From: an uncultured Eubacteriales bacterium
GTDB taxonomy: Bacteria > Bacillota > Clostridia > Oscillospirales > Acutalibacteraceae
Length of the DNA stretch: 35,131 bases
Reading direction: 5' to 3'
Assembly: GCA_934486455.1 (NCBI GenBank)
Contig: CAKSPR010000015.1
Coordinates: forward strand, 1-35,131
The position numbers and the translations under genes were made by a program. The notes under the pieces are model-generated. The model was not told where the DNA came from. It ran no database searches and was given only the letters and a program-made list of their open reading frames with translations. This document shows positions 22,384 through 30,231 of this stretch, one piece after another (within the stretch, counting starts at the first letter, position 1; each line of letters begins with the position of its first letter).

Positions 22384-23885
22384 TTTTTCAGCCTCTCCCT
22401 AAGCTTTTTTGTCAACAGTTTAAAGACCTCGGGTCTTACGGCAAAATTAGCCGCCGCATAAACCGGAATTATCCAAAGCATATTTAAAACTCCGTGATAA
22501 CACAGCTGCAAAAATTTCAAGTCGCAAAATTTTGTTGTTCCGAAAAAGAAATATATCAGCGCAAAGACAAGGCCGTTTACAGCGGTAAGAACAAAGCTTT
22601 TAATCGGACTTTTTCCGAGAATCCTGCGGTTGACAAAGCAGGTTGTTGCGATGTTTCTGAAAATTATTGCGGCCACCGTTCCGAAAAGCGCTCCGCAAAT
22701 TCCCCATTTGATTATTCCGAAAACGGTTAGCGTCAGATTTATTGCCATTTCGGTAACGGCATGCCATCTTGTTTTGTCAAATGTCCCGGAATATTCGATG
22801 ACCTGGCTTAAAGGGGTTTTGGCACAGGAAAAAAGCTTTGCAACAACAAAAAGCAAAACGAGCAGAGGGTTTATATAATCGGCGTCGTTTATGCCGCCCG
22901 TGTAAATCTGAATAATCGGCAGCAGGAAAAGACACATGGCTGTATAAACAATGAAATTTGCCGCCACATAAACCGTCTCGTAGATGCGAAATTTTTTCAA
23001 AAAGGTCTCTTTGTCCACCGAAAAGAGCTGGCCGAGTGCAAAGTTGAAGCCCTTGACAAGACCGTTTATAAATACCTCCACCTGGGCGAAAAAGAGATTA
23101 TATATATAATAGATGCTGACCGTGTTAAAGCTGCTTAGAAAGGAAAGCAGGATAATGTCGGTGTTGTTAAACACCATTCCCGAGATCTGATGAACAAGCA
23201 CCGAGTTCTTTTGGGAAATAGCCTTAAAATCGGGTTTTGCCTTAAAATCGAGCCATTTATAATGCCTTTTGGCGTAAAGGGTGATATAAATAAGCTGAGC
23301 CACCACGACAAGGCAATATGAGGCCTGCATAAGTATCAGGTTGTTGGTAAGAAGCAGTACCGCCGCCTTCAAAAGACCGCTGGTTATCTGTAAAAATATC
23401 TGAGAATTTGTTATGACATACTGCAGCCCGTCTGTTTCAAGCATAATGCAGTATTTACCCTCGATAAAAAAGGTGACAAGGGAGGGTATGCCGTTTAAAA
23501 GTATCAGCCCGATAACGGTAAAGGCGGGCATGCCCGTATCTATAACAAAGCCGTAAAGCAGGGCAAAAACGGTGACTGCGCCGCCGTATATAAATCCGAT
23601 GTTGTTATAATACCGCCTTGTGGCCGCCAGAACGGCATTTATGCGTCCGCGGTCGTTTTTTGCGACAGGACCGAAAAGAGCCTGTGCTGTCGCAAGTCCC
23701 ACGCCCGCTTCAAGGAGACAAAGGTATGTGAATATCTGCTTTATGGTCGAAAGCACACCGTTGACCGACGAGCCGAAATTTTCGATATATATTCTCGGAA
23801 GAATAAATCCTATTCCGATGGTCACGATCTGGCAAAGCACCACCGATATGAGATTGAATTTTATTTTTTTAGAATGGGTACTCAT
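22380..23885 (-). CDS. Wzx-type polysaccharide flippase (MOP superfamily)
   Basis: The 501-residue protein has about 12-14 membrane helices. The first helix region, LISVVLCQIVTIGIGFILPR followed by an IENFGSSVNGVLSTIKQI segment, is typical of the PST/MOP family used in Wzx/Wzy pathways. These carriers flip undecaprenyl-PP-linked repeats across the membrane. ATG 23885 has AAGG 8 nt upstream. It is the second gene of the operon and is translationally coupled to the acetyltransferase. It ends with a basic RLRERLKK tail. Confidence 0.85.
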   Translation of the reverse strand: MSTHSKKIKFNLISVVLCQIVTIGIGFILPRIYIENFGSSVNGVLSTIKQIFTYLCLLEAGVGLATAQALFGPVAKNDRGRINAVLAATRRYYNNIGFIYGGAVTVFALLYGFVIDTGMPAFTVIGLILLNGIPSLVTFFIEGKYCIMLETDGLQYVITNSQIFLQITSGLLKAAVLLLTNNLILMQASYCLVVVAQLIYITLYAKRHYKWLDFKAKPDFKAISQKNSVLVHQISGMVFNNTDIILLSFLSSFNTVSIYYIYNLFFAQVEVFINGLVKGFNFALGQLFSVDKETFLKKFRIYETVYVAANFIVYTAMCLFLLPIIQIYTGGINDADYINPLLVLLFVVAKLFSCAKTPLSQVIEYSGTFDKTRWHAVTEMAINLTLTVFGIIKWGICGALFGTVAAIIFRNIATTCFVNRRILGKSPIKSFVLTAVNGLVFALIYFFFGTTKFCDLKFLQLCYHGVLNMLWIIPVYAAANFAVRPEVFKLLTKKLRERLKK

Positions 23886-23969
23886 ACATCGCGCCTTCTT
23901 TTGAACGGAATGGGGTGAACTGTTTAAAAGGGGTTTTGTCGAATGGTTTTCAGACCTGCGCCGTTTTCA

Positions 23970-25031
23970 TTAATACAGCTTTTTAACAAAAGCGAAGGGC
24001 TTTGTTTTTGAAACAAGTATTATAACGGAGGAAAGAAGGATCGTCGGGACAATGCCGATTGCAAACATAATAAGCGAGTTTGTGTATTTATAGGGAGTTA
24101 AAAAACAGTATCCGTCGACAAAAATCATGTGGGTGAAATATATGAGTGAGCTGTACGGGCGGAGAAGGCCCGCCCACTTAACGCCGTCCAAAACCTTAAA
24201 CCTGTCCTCGATGCAAAGGGCACATTTAAGCAGAAAATATGCACAGGGAATAAGGAAAAAATACATGTCGTATTCCAGTCTCCACCCCATTTTCGAAACC
24301 ACGGCAAATTCACCGCTCAGCAGCCCGAAGGAAAGAACAAGCATTAAGAAGGAGCTTGTGATTTTTCCGTAATTCTCTTTTTGTGAAAGCCCGGCGCCAA
24401 GGGCAATAAAGACAATTCCCTCGAAAATGCCGTTGCGGGTCGTTCCGATGATGTCGTAAAATCCGCTGAAAAAGCCTTTGACCGTTTCGGGAAAGGGTAT
24501 TTCCTTAACAAGACCGTAATACGTCTGCCCGCAAAGGCCGATGAGAAAAAGTACAAGGCCTGCGGCGATTATTTTGTTGACCGACACGCCTTTTTTGAGC
24601 AAAAACCCCACAACGGCCACCGCAACAATCGTGGCGGGGAGATACCAGAGGAATCCGTACCCGGCAGTAAATATCATGTTTTTCAGCCAGTTTAAAAAAA
24701 TCAGTCCTGCGGCTTTAGGGTCATGACACCGGTACATCTCCACCGCAGTAATCGGAAAATACACTGCCGACCAAAAAAGATAAAGCACCAATATCCGCTT
24801 CAGGTAGTTCTTTACCGTGCTGCCGTTTACGGGACTTACTCCCGCCCTTTTAAAAAGCAGAAACCCGGAGGAAATAAAGAAAAAGGGCACGGCCACGCGG
24901 CAGATACAATTTACAAAAAAGGAATTAACCCTTCCGTCGTAGGAAGCAAGAGGGGAGGTGTGTATACAAACAATCATAACCGAGCAGATGATTTTTAAGA
25001 GATCGACGGATCGGTAATAATCCTTTTTCAT
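23970..25031 (-). CDS. Acyltransferase 3 family membrane protein, first operon gene
   Basis: The 353-residue protein has about ten membrane helices and the acyltransferase-3 opening YYRSVDLLKIICSVMIVCIH, where H24 is the conserved catalytic-type histidine. VPFFFISSGFLLF (helix 3) and FTHMIFVDGYCF near the end are also typical. Family members O-acetylate or succinylate extracytoplasmic sugars. The frame runs to 25118, but the first 29 codons of that version are encoded by the leader terminator at 25051-25109. The true start is ATG 25031, with GGAGGTGAGAGG just upstream. It is the first gene after the long regulated leader. Confidence 0.85.
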   Translation of the reverse strand: MKKDYYRSVDLLKIICSVMIVCIHTSPLASYDGRVNSFFVNCICRVAVPFFFISSGFLLFKRAGVSPVNGSTVKNYLKRILVLYLFWSAVYFPITAVEMYRCHDPKAAGLIFLNWLKNMIFTAGYGFLWYLPATIVAVAVVGFLLKKGVSVNKIIAAGLVLFLIGLCGQTYYGLVKEIPFPETVKGFFSGFYDIIGTTRNGIFEGIVFIALGAGLSQKENYGKITSSFLMLVLSFGLLSGEFAVVSKMGWRLEYDMYFFLIPCAYFLLKCALCIEDRFKVLDGVKWAGLLRPYSSLIYFTHMIFVDGYCFLTPYKYTNSLIMFAIGIVPTILLSSVIILVSKTKPFAFVKKLY

Positions 25032-25050
25032 TTTCCCTCTCACCTCCGAA

Positions 25051-25109
25051 AAAACAAATAAAAAAGACTGCAACAAATACAAATCTGAGGCTTGTATCAA
25101 TTGCAGTCT
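25051..25109 (-). terminator. Intrinsic terminator inside the EPS operon leader (attenuator)
   Basis: On the minus strand AGACTGCAA (25101-25109) pairs perfectly with TTGCAGTCT (25065-25073). The stem continues through a wobble-paired TTG/TTG step into ATACAA/TTGTAT, giving about 18 bp with one mismatch and a 9-nt loop. A TTTTTTATTTGTTTT tract follows. It sits between the operon promoter (25273-25301) and the RBS of the first gene (about 25040), so it must be read through to express the operon. A competing pairing, TCAATT (25126-25131) with AATTGA (25097-25102), would open the base of the stem and could be an antiterminator. Confidence 0.85.
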
Positions 25110-25203
25110 GTCAACCATAGTTTAAAATTGAGGCGTCGGGGCTCGCATGGTTTCGGTCGGCATATAAAAACGGCCGAAAAAACGCGTTTTTAAAAATCCC
25201 GTC

Positions 25204-25260
25204 GGCTTAAACCTTAGGCACAATGACTTTGTGTCCTTGCCTTTCGACAAGTTTACCCGT
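25204..25260 (-). promoter_or_regulatory. Candidate c-di-GMP-I (GEMM-like) riboswitch aptamer
   Basis: Reading the minus strand from about 6 nt after the predicted start: GGGTAAAC (25251-25258), hairpin CTTGTC-GAAA-GGCAAG (25236-25251), GACACAAAGTC (25225-25235), then CCTAAGG (25212-25218). This order and wording match the 5' half of class I cyclic-di-GMP riboswitches (GGCAAAC, GNRA-capped P2, GACGCAAAGCC, then CUAA). The 3' half is not convincing. I cannot find the usual GGUUGCC partner. The best closing helix I see is GGGTAAAC with GTTTAAGCC (25204-25212), and an alternative hairpin AGG-CACAA/TTGTG-CCT (25216-25237) competes. It may be a variant, a degenerate copy or another leader RNA. Confidence 0.55.
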
Positions 25261-25272
25261 ATCATCTCTATA

Positions 25273-25301
25273 AATATACACTAAATCGACAGTTTTGTCA
25301 A
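25273..25301 (-). promoter_or_regulatory. Promoter of the exopolysaccharide operon
   Basis: On the minus strand a perfect TTGACA (25296-25301) is followed after exactly 17 nt by TATATT (25273-25278). The predicted start is near 25266, leaving a leader of about 235 nt before the ATG at 25031. I see no comparable promoter before any later gene in the operon, so this should drive the 18 genes down to 3516. Confidence 0.8.
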
Positions 25302-25310
25302 GTTTTTATT

Positions 25311-25339
25311 TTGACGGCTTACATTACAGACAAGATTAT
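25311..25339 (+). promoter_or_regulatory. Possible divergent promoter for the 25508 acyltransferase
   Basis: TTGACG (25311-25316), a 17-nt spacer and GATTAT (25334-25339) face away from the operon promoter, with the two -35 boxes only 9 bp apart. The -10 box is only a 4 of 6 match. Downstream, AAGGAGG (25344-25350) precedes a five-codon ORF (GTG 25358 to TGA 25375). A direct repeat AGACAAG (25328-25334 and 25340-25346) flanks the -10 region. Confidence 0.45.
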
Positions 25340-25392
25340 AGACAAGGAGGTTTTTTTGTGATAAAATCATTTTGAGAATATTTTTTCTCCGT

Positions 25393-25429
25393 CCGTTTAA
25401 ATCGGCGGGGTCGGCGGCTTTTTAAACGG
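25393..25429 (+). repeat. 9-bp inverted repeat with G-rich loop in leader
   Basis: CCGTTTAAA (25393-25401) and TTTAAACGG (25421-25429) form a perfect 9-bp stem around a 19-nt loop that contains the direct repeat TCGGCGG twice. There is no T run after it. It sits in the probable leader of the acyltransferase gene at 25508. Confidence 0.5.
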
Positions 25430-25507
25430 CGGCAGGCGCAGAACAAAACAAAAGCAAAAGAAAAGTAACATAAGAAGCGGATAAAACATGCATAGGGAGA
25501 TGAATTT

Positions 25508-26527
25508 GTGGAAAGAGACAAGCTTACCGATATGCTCAAGGGCTATGCCTGCCTTTTGGTTATTTTCGGACACATAATAATCGGCATAAGAACATCGGGA
25601 ATAACCGTTCCGGGCATTTTACCTTTGACCGAAAAATTTATATGGTCCTTCCACATCGATCTTTTCATGTTCCTTTCGGGATATGTTTACAGCATTACCG
25701 GAGGCACAAGCAGCGCCGGAAGCCGCATGGGCTTTATTCTTTCAAAGCTTTTAAATCTCGGCATTCCCTACCTTTTCTTTTCGGCCGCGTATATAGCCGT
25801 CAACAGTCTCACCCCCGGGGTCAACAACGAAAACAGTCTCTCGGATATACTGAAAATATGGTATAGTCCGGTTGCGCAATATTGGTTTATTTTCGCCCTG
25901 TTCTGGCTGTTCGTAATATATGCCCTTCTTTCAAAATTTCTTTCAAATATCGCCATAACCGCTCTTCTTTACTCCGCATTTTTGCTTTTCAAGTTTTTCG
26001 GGGTAAATACAGGCTTTCTCGATTCCTCCTTTAACTGCGTTCTGGCCTTCGGAATCGGCACATGCCTCAACACCCTGAATGTTCGGAAAATTCATCCTCT
26101 TTTGAGAATAGGCATAGTTATCTTCCACGCCGCCGCAACGATTTTTGCTATTCAAACGGCGTTTTATGACAAATTCCTTGCGGACGACCTGTTTACCCTG
26201 CTCGGGATTTTTTCATCGGTCTGTTTCATTTCCCTTTTCGTCGATTTTCGGCCGATCTCCTCCTCTCTCCTTTATATATGCAAATATTCCTTTCCGCTGT
26301 ATCTTCTGCACACCTTTTTCACCGCCGCAACAAGGATACTTCTTTTGAGAATGGGTATACAGAGCCTTGTGCTTCACATTTGCTCCGCTTGCGTGACCGG
26401 TATTCTTTTCCCCATACTCATCGCAAAGCTTTTTTCCCGCTCTCCCTATCTCGATTTCTTCTTCTATCCGTCTAAATCGGTCAAAAAAATAAAGGCGGCA
26501 AAAGAAAAGCCCTCTCCCCTGCCGTAA
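25508..26527 (+). CDS. Acyltransferase 3 family membrane protein (divergent)
   Basis: The 339-residue polytopic membrane protein starts RDKLTDMLKGYACLLVIFGH, where H22 is the conserved histidine of the acyltransferase-3 family. FIWSFHIDLFMFLSGYVYS follows, which resembles the fucose 4-O-acetylase-like branch. About ten helices are seen, then a basic, Lys-rich tail. It starts at GTG 25508 with GGGAG 8 nt upstream. It is transcribed divergently from the operon promoter region, so it may modify the same polymer with acetyl or other acyl groups under separate control (inference from position). It is only distantly similar to the operon's own acyltransferase at 23970. Confidence 0.8.
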   Translation: MERDKLTDMLKGYACLLVIFGHIIIGIRTSGITVPGILPLTEKFIWSFHIDLFMFLSGYVYSITGGTSSAGSRMGFILSKLLNLGIPYLFFSAAYIAVNSLTPGVNNENSLSDILKIWYSPVAQYWFIFALFWLFVIYALLSKFLSNIAITALLYSAFLLFKFFGVNTGFLDSSFNCVLAFGIGTCLNTLNVRKIHPLLRIGIVIFHAAATIFAIQTAFYDKFLADDLFTLLGIFSSVCFISLFVDFRPISSSLLYICKYSFPLYLLHTFFTAATRILLLRMGIQSLVLHICSACVTGILFPILIAKLFSRSPYLDFFFYPSKSVKKIKAAKEKPSPLP

Positions 26528-26617
26528 ACCACCCGTTTCGGCCTGCCTTTATTTCGCGGAAGGAATATTGCCTTTTAACAATCCCGTGCCGCAGGGCCTT
26601 CCGCAGCATCTGCGACC

Positions 26618-26646
26618 TTGCAAACCGCCCCGAGCGGTGGTAAAAT
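26618..26646 (+). promoter_or_regulatory. Promoter with inverted repeat in its spacer
   Basis: TTGCAA (26618-26623), a 17-nt spacer and TAAAAT (26641-26646) lie 30 nt before the MBL-hydrolase ATG. The spacer contains the perfect dyad ACCGC-N5-GCGGT (26624-26638), placed where a bound repressor would block RNA polymerase. The LacI-family gene two genes downstream is a candidate regulator. Confidence 0.65.
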
Positions 26647-26676
26647 AAAACAAAAAATCCCGAAAGGATGATTTAT

Positions 26677-28281
26677 ATGAAGCTAATGTTTTTGGGTGCC
26701 GCCCACGAGGTCACCGGCTCCTGCACGTTGCTTACCGCCTGCGGTAAAAATGTTCTCATAGACTGCGGGATGGAGCAGGGTCCCGACACATTTTTAAACA
26801 GCGATATTCCGGTTGCTCCCGGTCAAATCGACTGTGTTCTGCTTACCCACGCCCACATCGACCATTCGGGAAAGCTCCCGCTTCTTTGCTCTCAGGGCTT
26901 TGAAGGGCCTATATATTCCACCAAGGCCACATCTAAGCTTTGCTCCATAATGCTGCTTGATTCGGCTCATATTCAGGAGTTCGAAGCCGAATGGCGCAAC
27001 CGCAAGGCAAGGCGCGCCGGAAGCCACCTTTATACTCCCCTTTACACCACCGAGGACGCCAAAAAATGCATCACTCAGTTTATCGGCTGCGACTACGCAA
27101 AGGATTATGAAATCGCCGACGGAATAAGTATAAGCTTTATGGACGCAGGACATCTGCTCGGCTCTTCGTCCATAATAATCTCTGTAACCGAGCAGGGAAA
27201 GACGAAAAAGCTCATCTTTTCTGGAGATGTCGGAAATGTCGACCGCCCGCTCATCCGCGACCCGGGCACGCCTCCTCCCGCCGATTACCTTGTCATAGAA
27301 TCAACCTACGGCGACCGACTGCACGGCGAGCGTCCCGACTATGTTGTCCAGCTTTCGAAAATTCTAAACGAAACCTTTGAACGGGGCGGAAATGTGGTCA
27401 TTCCCTCCTTTGCGGTCGGAAGAACTCAGGAGCTTCTTTATATAATCCGCGAAATAAAGGAAAAAAAGCTTGTTAAAACGCTCCCCGATTTCAAGGTCTA
27501 TGTGGACAGCCCCCTGGCGGTGGAAACCACCCACATCTATGACAGCGACATGACCGAATATTATGACGACGAGACCCTTGACCTTGTAAAAAAGGGCATC
27601 AATCCCATATTTTTCGAGGGACTCAAGGTTGCGGTCACAAGCGATGAGTCAAGAATGATAAACGATGACAAACAGCCCAAGGTCATCTTATCGGCCAGCG
27701 GAATGTGCGAAGCCGGCCGTATCCGTCACCACCTAAAGCACAATCTTTGGAGAGCCGAATCGACCGTGCTTTTTGTGGGATACCAGGCGGTAGGAACCCT
27801 CGGCCGCGCCATTGCCGAGGGAGAAAAGCAGGTCAAGCTTTTCGGCGAGCCAATAACGGTCAACGCCCATATAGAGCAGCTTGAGGGAATTTCCGGTCAC
27901 GCCGACAGAGACGGACTTTTTAAATACGCCTCGGCCGCGGCAAAGGGTGCAAAACAGATTTTTGTCAACCACGGGAACGACCTTGTGACCTCCGATTTTG
28001 CAAATTATCTTTCGGAAAAATTAGGGGTAAAGGCCACCGCGCCCTACTCGGGCAGTATATATGACCTTGACAGCGGCATCTGCCTTTGCGAAGGCAATAA
28101 GACCCACATCGAGAAGGCTGCAAACAAGTCGAGCTTTGCCGCCTCGCCTGCCTTTGATCGCTTGACCGAGGCCTCCAAAAAGCTTCAGCTTGTTGTCGGC
28201 AGAAATCGCGGCGGAACAAATAAGGATCTGGCCAAATTCGCTGACCAGATACTCGCTCTTTGTGAAAAGTGGGATAGATAG
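26677..28281 (+). CDS. MBL-fold / beta-CASP RNA metallo-hydrolase
   Basis: The 534-residue cytoplasmic protein combines a metallo-beta-lactamase fold with a beta-CASP domain, as in CPSF-73-like and RNase J-like nucleases. It starts MKLMFLGAAHEVTGS and has the metal motif HAHIDH (58-63), DAGHLLGSS, FSGDVGNVDRPL, ESTYGDR, the beta-CASP motif SASGMCEAGRIRHHLK and the late GHADRDGL. A C-terminal tail of about 60 residues follows. ATG 26677 is chosen over 26668 because the AAAGG SD has proper 9-nt spacing only to the second ATG, where the family starts. RNA processing or decay is the likely role. It is followed after 4 nt by the LacI-family gene. Confidence 0.85.
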   Translation: MKLMFLGAAHEVTGSCTLLTACGKNVLIDCGMEQGPDTFLNSDIPVAPGQIDCVLLTHAHIDHSGKLPLLCSQGFEGPIYSTKATSKLCSIMLLDSAHIQEFEAEWRNRKARRAGSHLYTPLYTTEDAKKCITQFIGCDYAKDYEIADGISISFMDAGHLLGSSSIIISVTEQGKTKKLIFSGDVGNVDRPLIRDPGTPPPADYLVIESTYGDRLHGERPDYVVQLSKILNETFERGGNVVIPSFAVGRTQELLYIIREIKEKKLVKTLPDFKVYVDSPLAVETTHIYDSDMTEYYDDETLDLVKKGINPIFFEGLKVAVTSDESRMINDDKQPKVILSASGMCEAGRIRHHLKHNLWRAESTVLFVGYQAVGTLGRAIAEGEKQVKLFGEPITVNAHIEQLEGISGHADRDGLFKYASAAAKGAKQIFVNHGNDLVTSDFANYLSEKLGVKATAPYSGSIYDLDSGICLCEGNKTHIEKAANKSSFAASPAFDRLTEASKKLQLVVGRNRGGTNKDLAKFADQILALCEKWDR

Positions 28282-28285
28282 ACAT

Positions 28286-29377
28286 ATGTCGGAAAAACGA
28301 ATTGTAACAATATACGATGTTGCGGCGGCGGCAGGGGTTTCCATCGCCACCGTCAACCGCGCGCTTAACAACAAGCCCCGAATAAGCGAAACCACCAGGA
28401 CGCGGGTAATAAAAACGGCCGCCGAGCTTGGCTATACCGCCAACAAGGCGGCTCAGGCTCTTTCGAGAAAGGCCATAAAAATCGGCATAATCATATGCGA
28501 TACCATTCCCGAGGTTCAGCAGGGCGTTCTTTCGGGGATGAGGCGTGCCATTGCCGAGCTTTCTACGCTTAATGTTTTTTGTGAAATATACATTGTCGAA
28601 AAGGACAAAAAGAACGGCTTTTTAGGCTATAAAAAGGGGTTTGACAAATTCCGAAGGGCAAAGGTCAACGGAATTATAATCTTTACCGGCGACGAACAGC
28701 CCAAGCAGCGGGAGGAAATTGATTTTCTCTCAAAGGACGGTATTCTCACCGCCACCATAGTAACAGACATTCCAAAAAGCAAGCGGATACTTTCGGTCAG
28801 GTGCAACGGATTTTGCGAGGGTCAAATGGCTGCCGAGATTTTAGCCATGCTTATTCCAAACGGCAAGGCGGCAATTTTCGGAAGCTCGGCCGACATTGCC
28901 ATTTGCGCCGAAAATATTGCGGGATTTAAAAAGGGCTGCGACAATTTCGGCCTTTCCATGGGGCCGGTTTTTGAAAATCACGACGACCCAAAACTTGCCT
29001 ATCTTGCCGTTGACAAGCTTGTTGAAAGTTACCCCGATATAGGCGGCATATACATCTGCTCGGCCAATTCCGACTCGGTTTGCAGACGAATTGAGGAGCT
29101 GGGGCTTTTCGGAAAATACAAGATAATTTCCACCGACCTTTTCGAAGGGGTCAGCCACAACATCGAAAAGGGTATAATAGATGCCACCCTCTTTCAAAAC
29201 CTCGAAAAGCAGGGCGAGGTGGTGGTCAAGACATTTTACAAAATGCTTTGCGGAGAGCTGTCAGACGACCCACGGGAGATACTGTTCATTCCCGAAGTCA
29301 TAATGAAAAGCAACAAAAATTTTGTTATCGAGCGCACCAACAAGGAAAACGCGATTGACAAAGAAGCGAGATTTTGA
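28286..29377 (+). CDS. LacI-family transcriptional regulator
   Basis: The 363-residue DNA-binding regulator has an N-terminal HTH (VTIYDVAAAAGVSIATVNRALNN) with hinge region AAELGYTANKAAQALSRK, then a periplasmic-binding-protein-like effector domain from IKIGIIICDTIPEV to VIMKSNKNFV. The effector half has the sugar-binding layout of the LacI/RbsB group; the ligand is not predictable. The frame is open upstream to 28190 inside the preceding gene, but ATG 28286, 4 nt after that stop, places the HTH at the usual N-terminal position. Its SD is weak. Being cotranscribed with the RNA hydrolase, it may control the dyad in that promoter (inference). Confidence 0.85.
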   Translation: MSEKRIVTIYDVAAAAGVSIATVNRALNNKPRISETTRTRVIKTAAELGYTANKAAQALSRKAIKIGIIICDTIPEVQQGVLSGMRRAIAELSTLNVFCEIYIVEKDKKNGFLGYKKGFDKFRRAKVNGIIIFTGDEQPKQREEIDFLSKDGILTATIVTDIPKSKRILSVRCNGFCEGQMAAEILAMLIPNGKAAIFGSSADIAICAENIAGFKKGCDNFGLSMGPVFENHDDPKLAYLAVDKLVESYPDIGGIYICSANSDSVCRRIEELGLFGKYKIISTDLFEGVSHNIEKGIIDATLFQNLEKQGEVVVKTFYKMLCGELSDDPREILFIPEVIMKSNKNFVIERTNKENAIDKEARF

Positions 29378-29400
29378 TAAAATACTCTCGTACATTTTAA

Positions 29401-29459
29401 CCGTTGTACCCCTCGGCAACCGCCGATGCCCCGCGCTTTCAAAGGGCGTCGGTCAACGG
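29401..29459 (+). repeat. Structured leader before the cyclophilin gene
   Basis: CCGATGCCC (29423-29431) pairs with GGGCGTCGG (29444-29452), nine pairs with one G-U, around a 12-nt loop. An outer CCGTTG/CAACGG pair (29401-29406 and 29454-29459) encloses it. It ends 13 nt before the AAGGAG of the next gene and has no T run, so it looks like an mRNA leader structure rather than a terminator. Confidence 0.5.
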
Positions 29460-29485
29460 TCATACTGATTTAAGGAGTAATAGCA

Positions 29486-30160
29486 GTGAAAAAATTAATG
29501 TCGCTTTTACTGTCGGCCATGTTGATCGTGGCAGGACTTACCTCCTGCGGAACCGATTCGACATCCGGCGCCGAAGCCTGGGCGAAGGACAATTCCAAAA
29601 CCGCCTCGTCAAACACCGCAGGCTCAAAAGAAAAATCAACGGAGGAAACAAAAAATATGCTTACAGGAAAACATCATGTGGAAATAACCGTTAAGGACAA
29701 GGGCGTTATCGCTCTCGAGCTTGACGCCGACACCGCTCCCATTACGGTCACAAACTTTGTGGAGCTTGCAAACAGCGGATTTTACGACGGACTGACCTTC
29801 CACCGCATAATCGAAGGATTTATGATCCAGGGCGGAGACCCCAAGGGCGACGGAACAGGCGGCTCGGACAAAAAAATCAAGGGTGAATTTGCCGCAAACG
29901 GAATCAAAAACGACATCAGCCACGAACGCGGAGTCATATCCATGGCTCGTTCCTCGGCATACGGCAGCGCCTCTTCCCAGTTCTTTATCATGCACAAAAC
30001 CTCTACCCATCTGGACGGACAGTATGCCGCCTTCGGCCATGTGACGAGCGGAATGAACATTGTCGACGATCTGGCCGAAAACACCCCTGTTTCGGACGAC
30101 AACGGCACCGTTCTAAAGGCAAATCAGCCTGTCATCGAAAGCATTAAGGTCATCGACTGA
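29486..30160 (+). CDS. Lipoprotein peptidyl-prolyl cis-trans isomerase (cyclophilin)
   Basis: The 224-residue protein has a signal peptide MKKLMSLLLSAMLIVAGLTSC ending in a lipobox, with C21 as the lipidated cysteine. A Ser/Thr/Lys-rich spacer follows, then a cyclophilin domain from about residue 65. Key family segments are FHRIIEGFMIQGGDPKGDGT, FAANGIKNDISHERGVISMA, SSQFFIMH and YAAFGHVTSGM. It would help fold exported proteins at the outer face of the membrane. The start is GTG 29486 with AAGGAG 8 nt upstream. A strong terminator follows at 30232, so it is probably monocistronic or the end of the plus-strand group. Confidence 0.9.
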   Translation: MKKLMSLLLSAMLIVAGLTSCGTDSTSGAEAWAKDNSKTASSNTAGSKEKSTEETKNMLTGKHHVEITVKDKGVIALELDADTAPITVTNFVELANSGFYDGLTFHRIIEGFMIQGGDPKGDGTGGSDKKIKGEFAANGIKNDISHERGVISMARSSAYGSASSQFFIMHKTSTHLDGQYAAFGHVTSGMNIVDDLAENTPVSDDNGTVLKANQPVIESIKVID

Positions 30161-30231
30161 TTTTTAAGCAGCAGGCAGTCGGGCACCGATTGCTTAACCT
30201 AAAACAGTCTTAAGTTTTTAAAAGGCAATTT

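Noticed and set aside
25109..25114. A second TTGACA-like box on the minus strand within the leader
   Set aside because: At 16-18 nt downstream there is no -10-like sequence, only the terminator stem, so it is not a promoter.
25032..25118. Longer reading frame adding 29 residues to the first acyltransferase
   Set aside because: Those codons are made of the leader terminator and the SD (GGAGGTGAGAGG). The family begins at MKKDYYRS, so ATG 25031 is the start.
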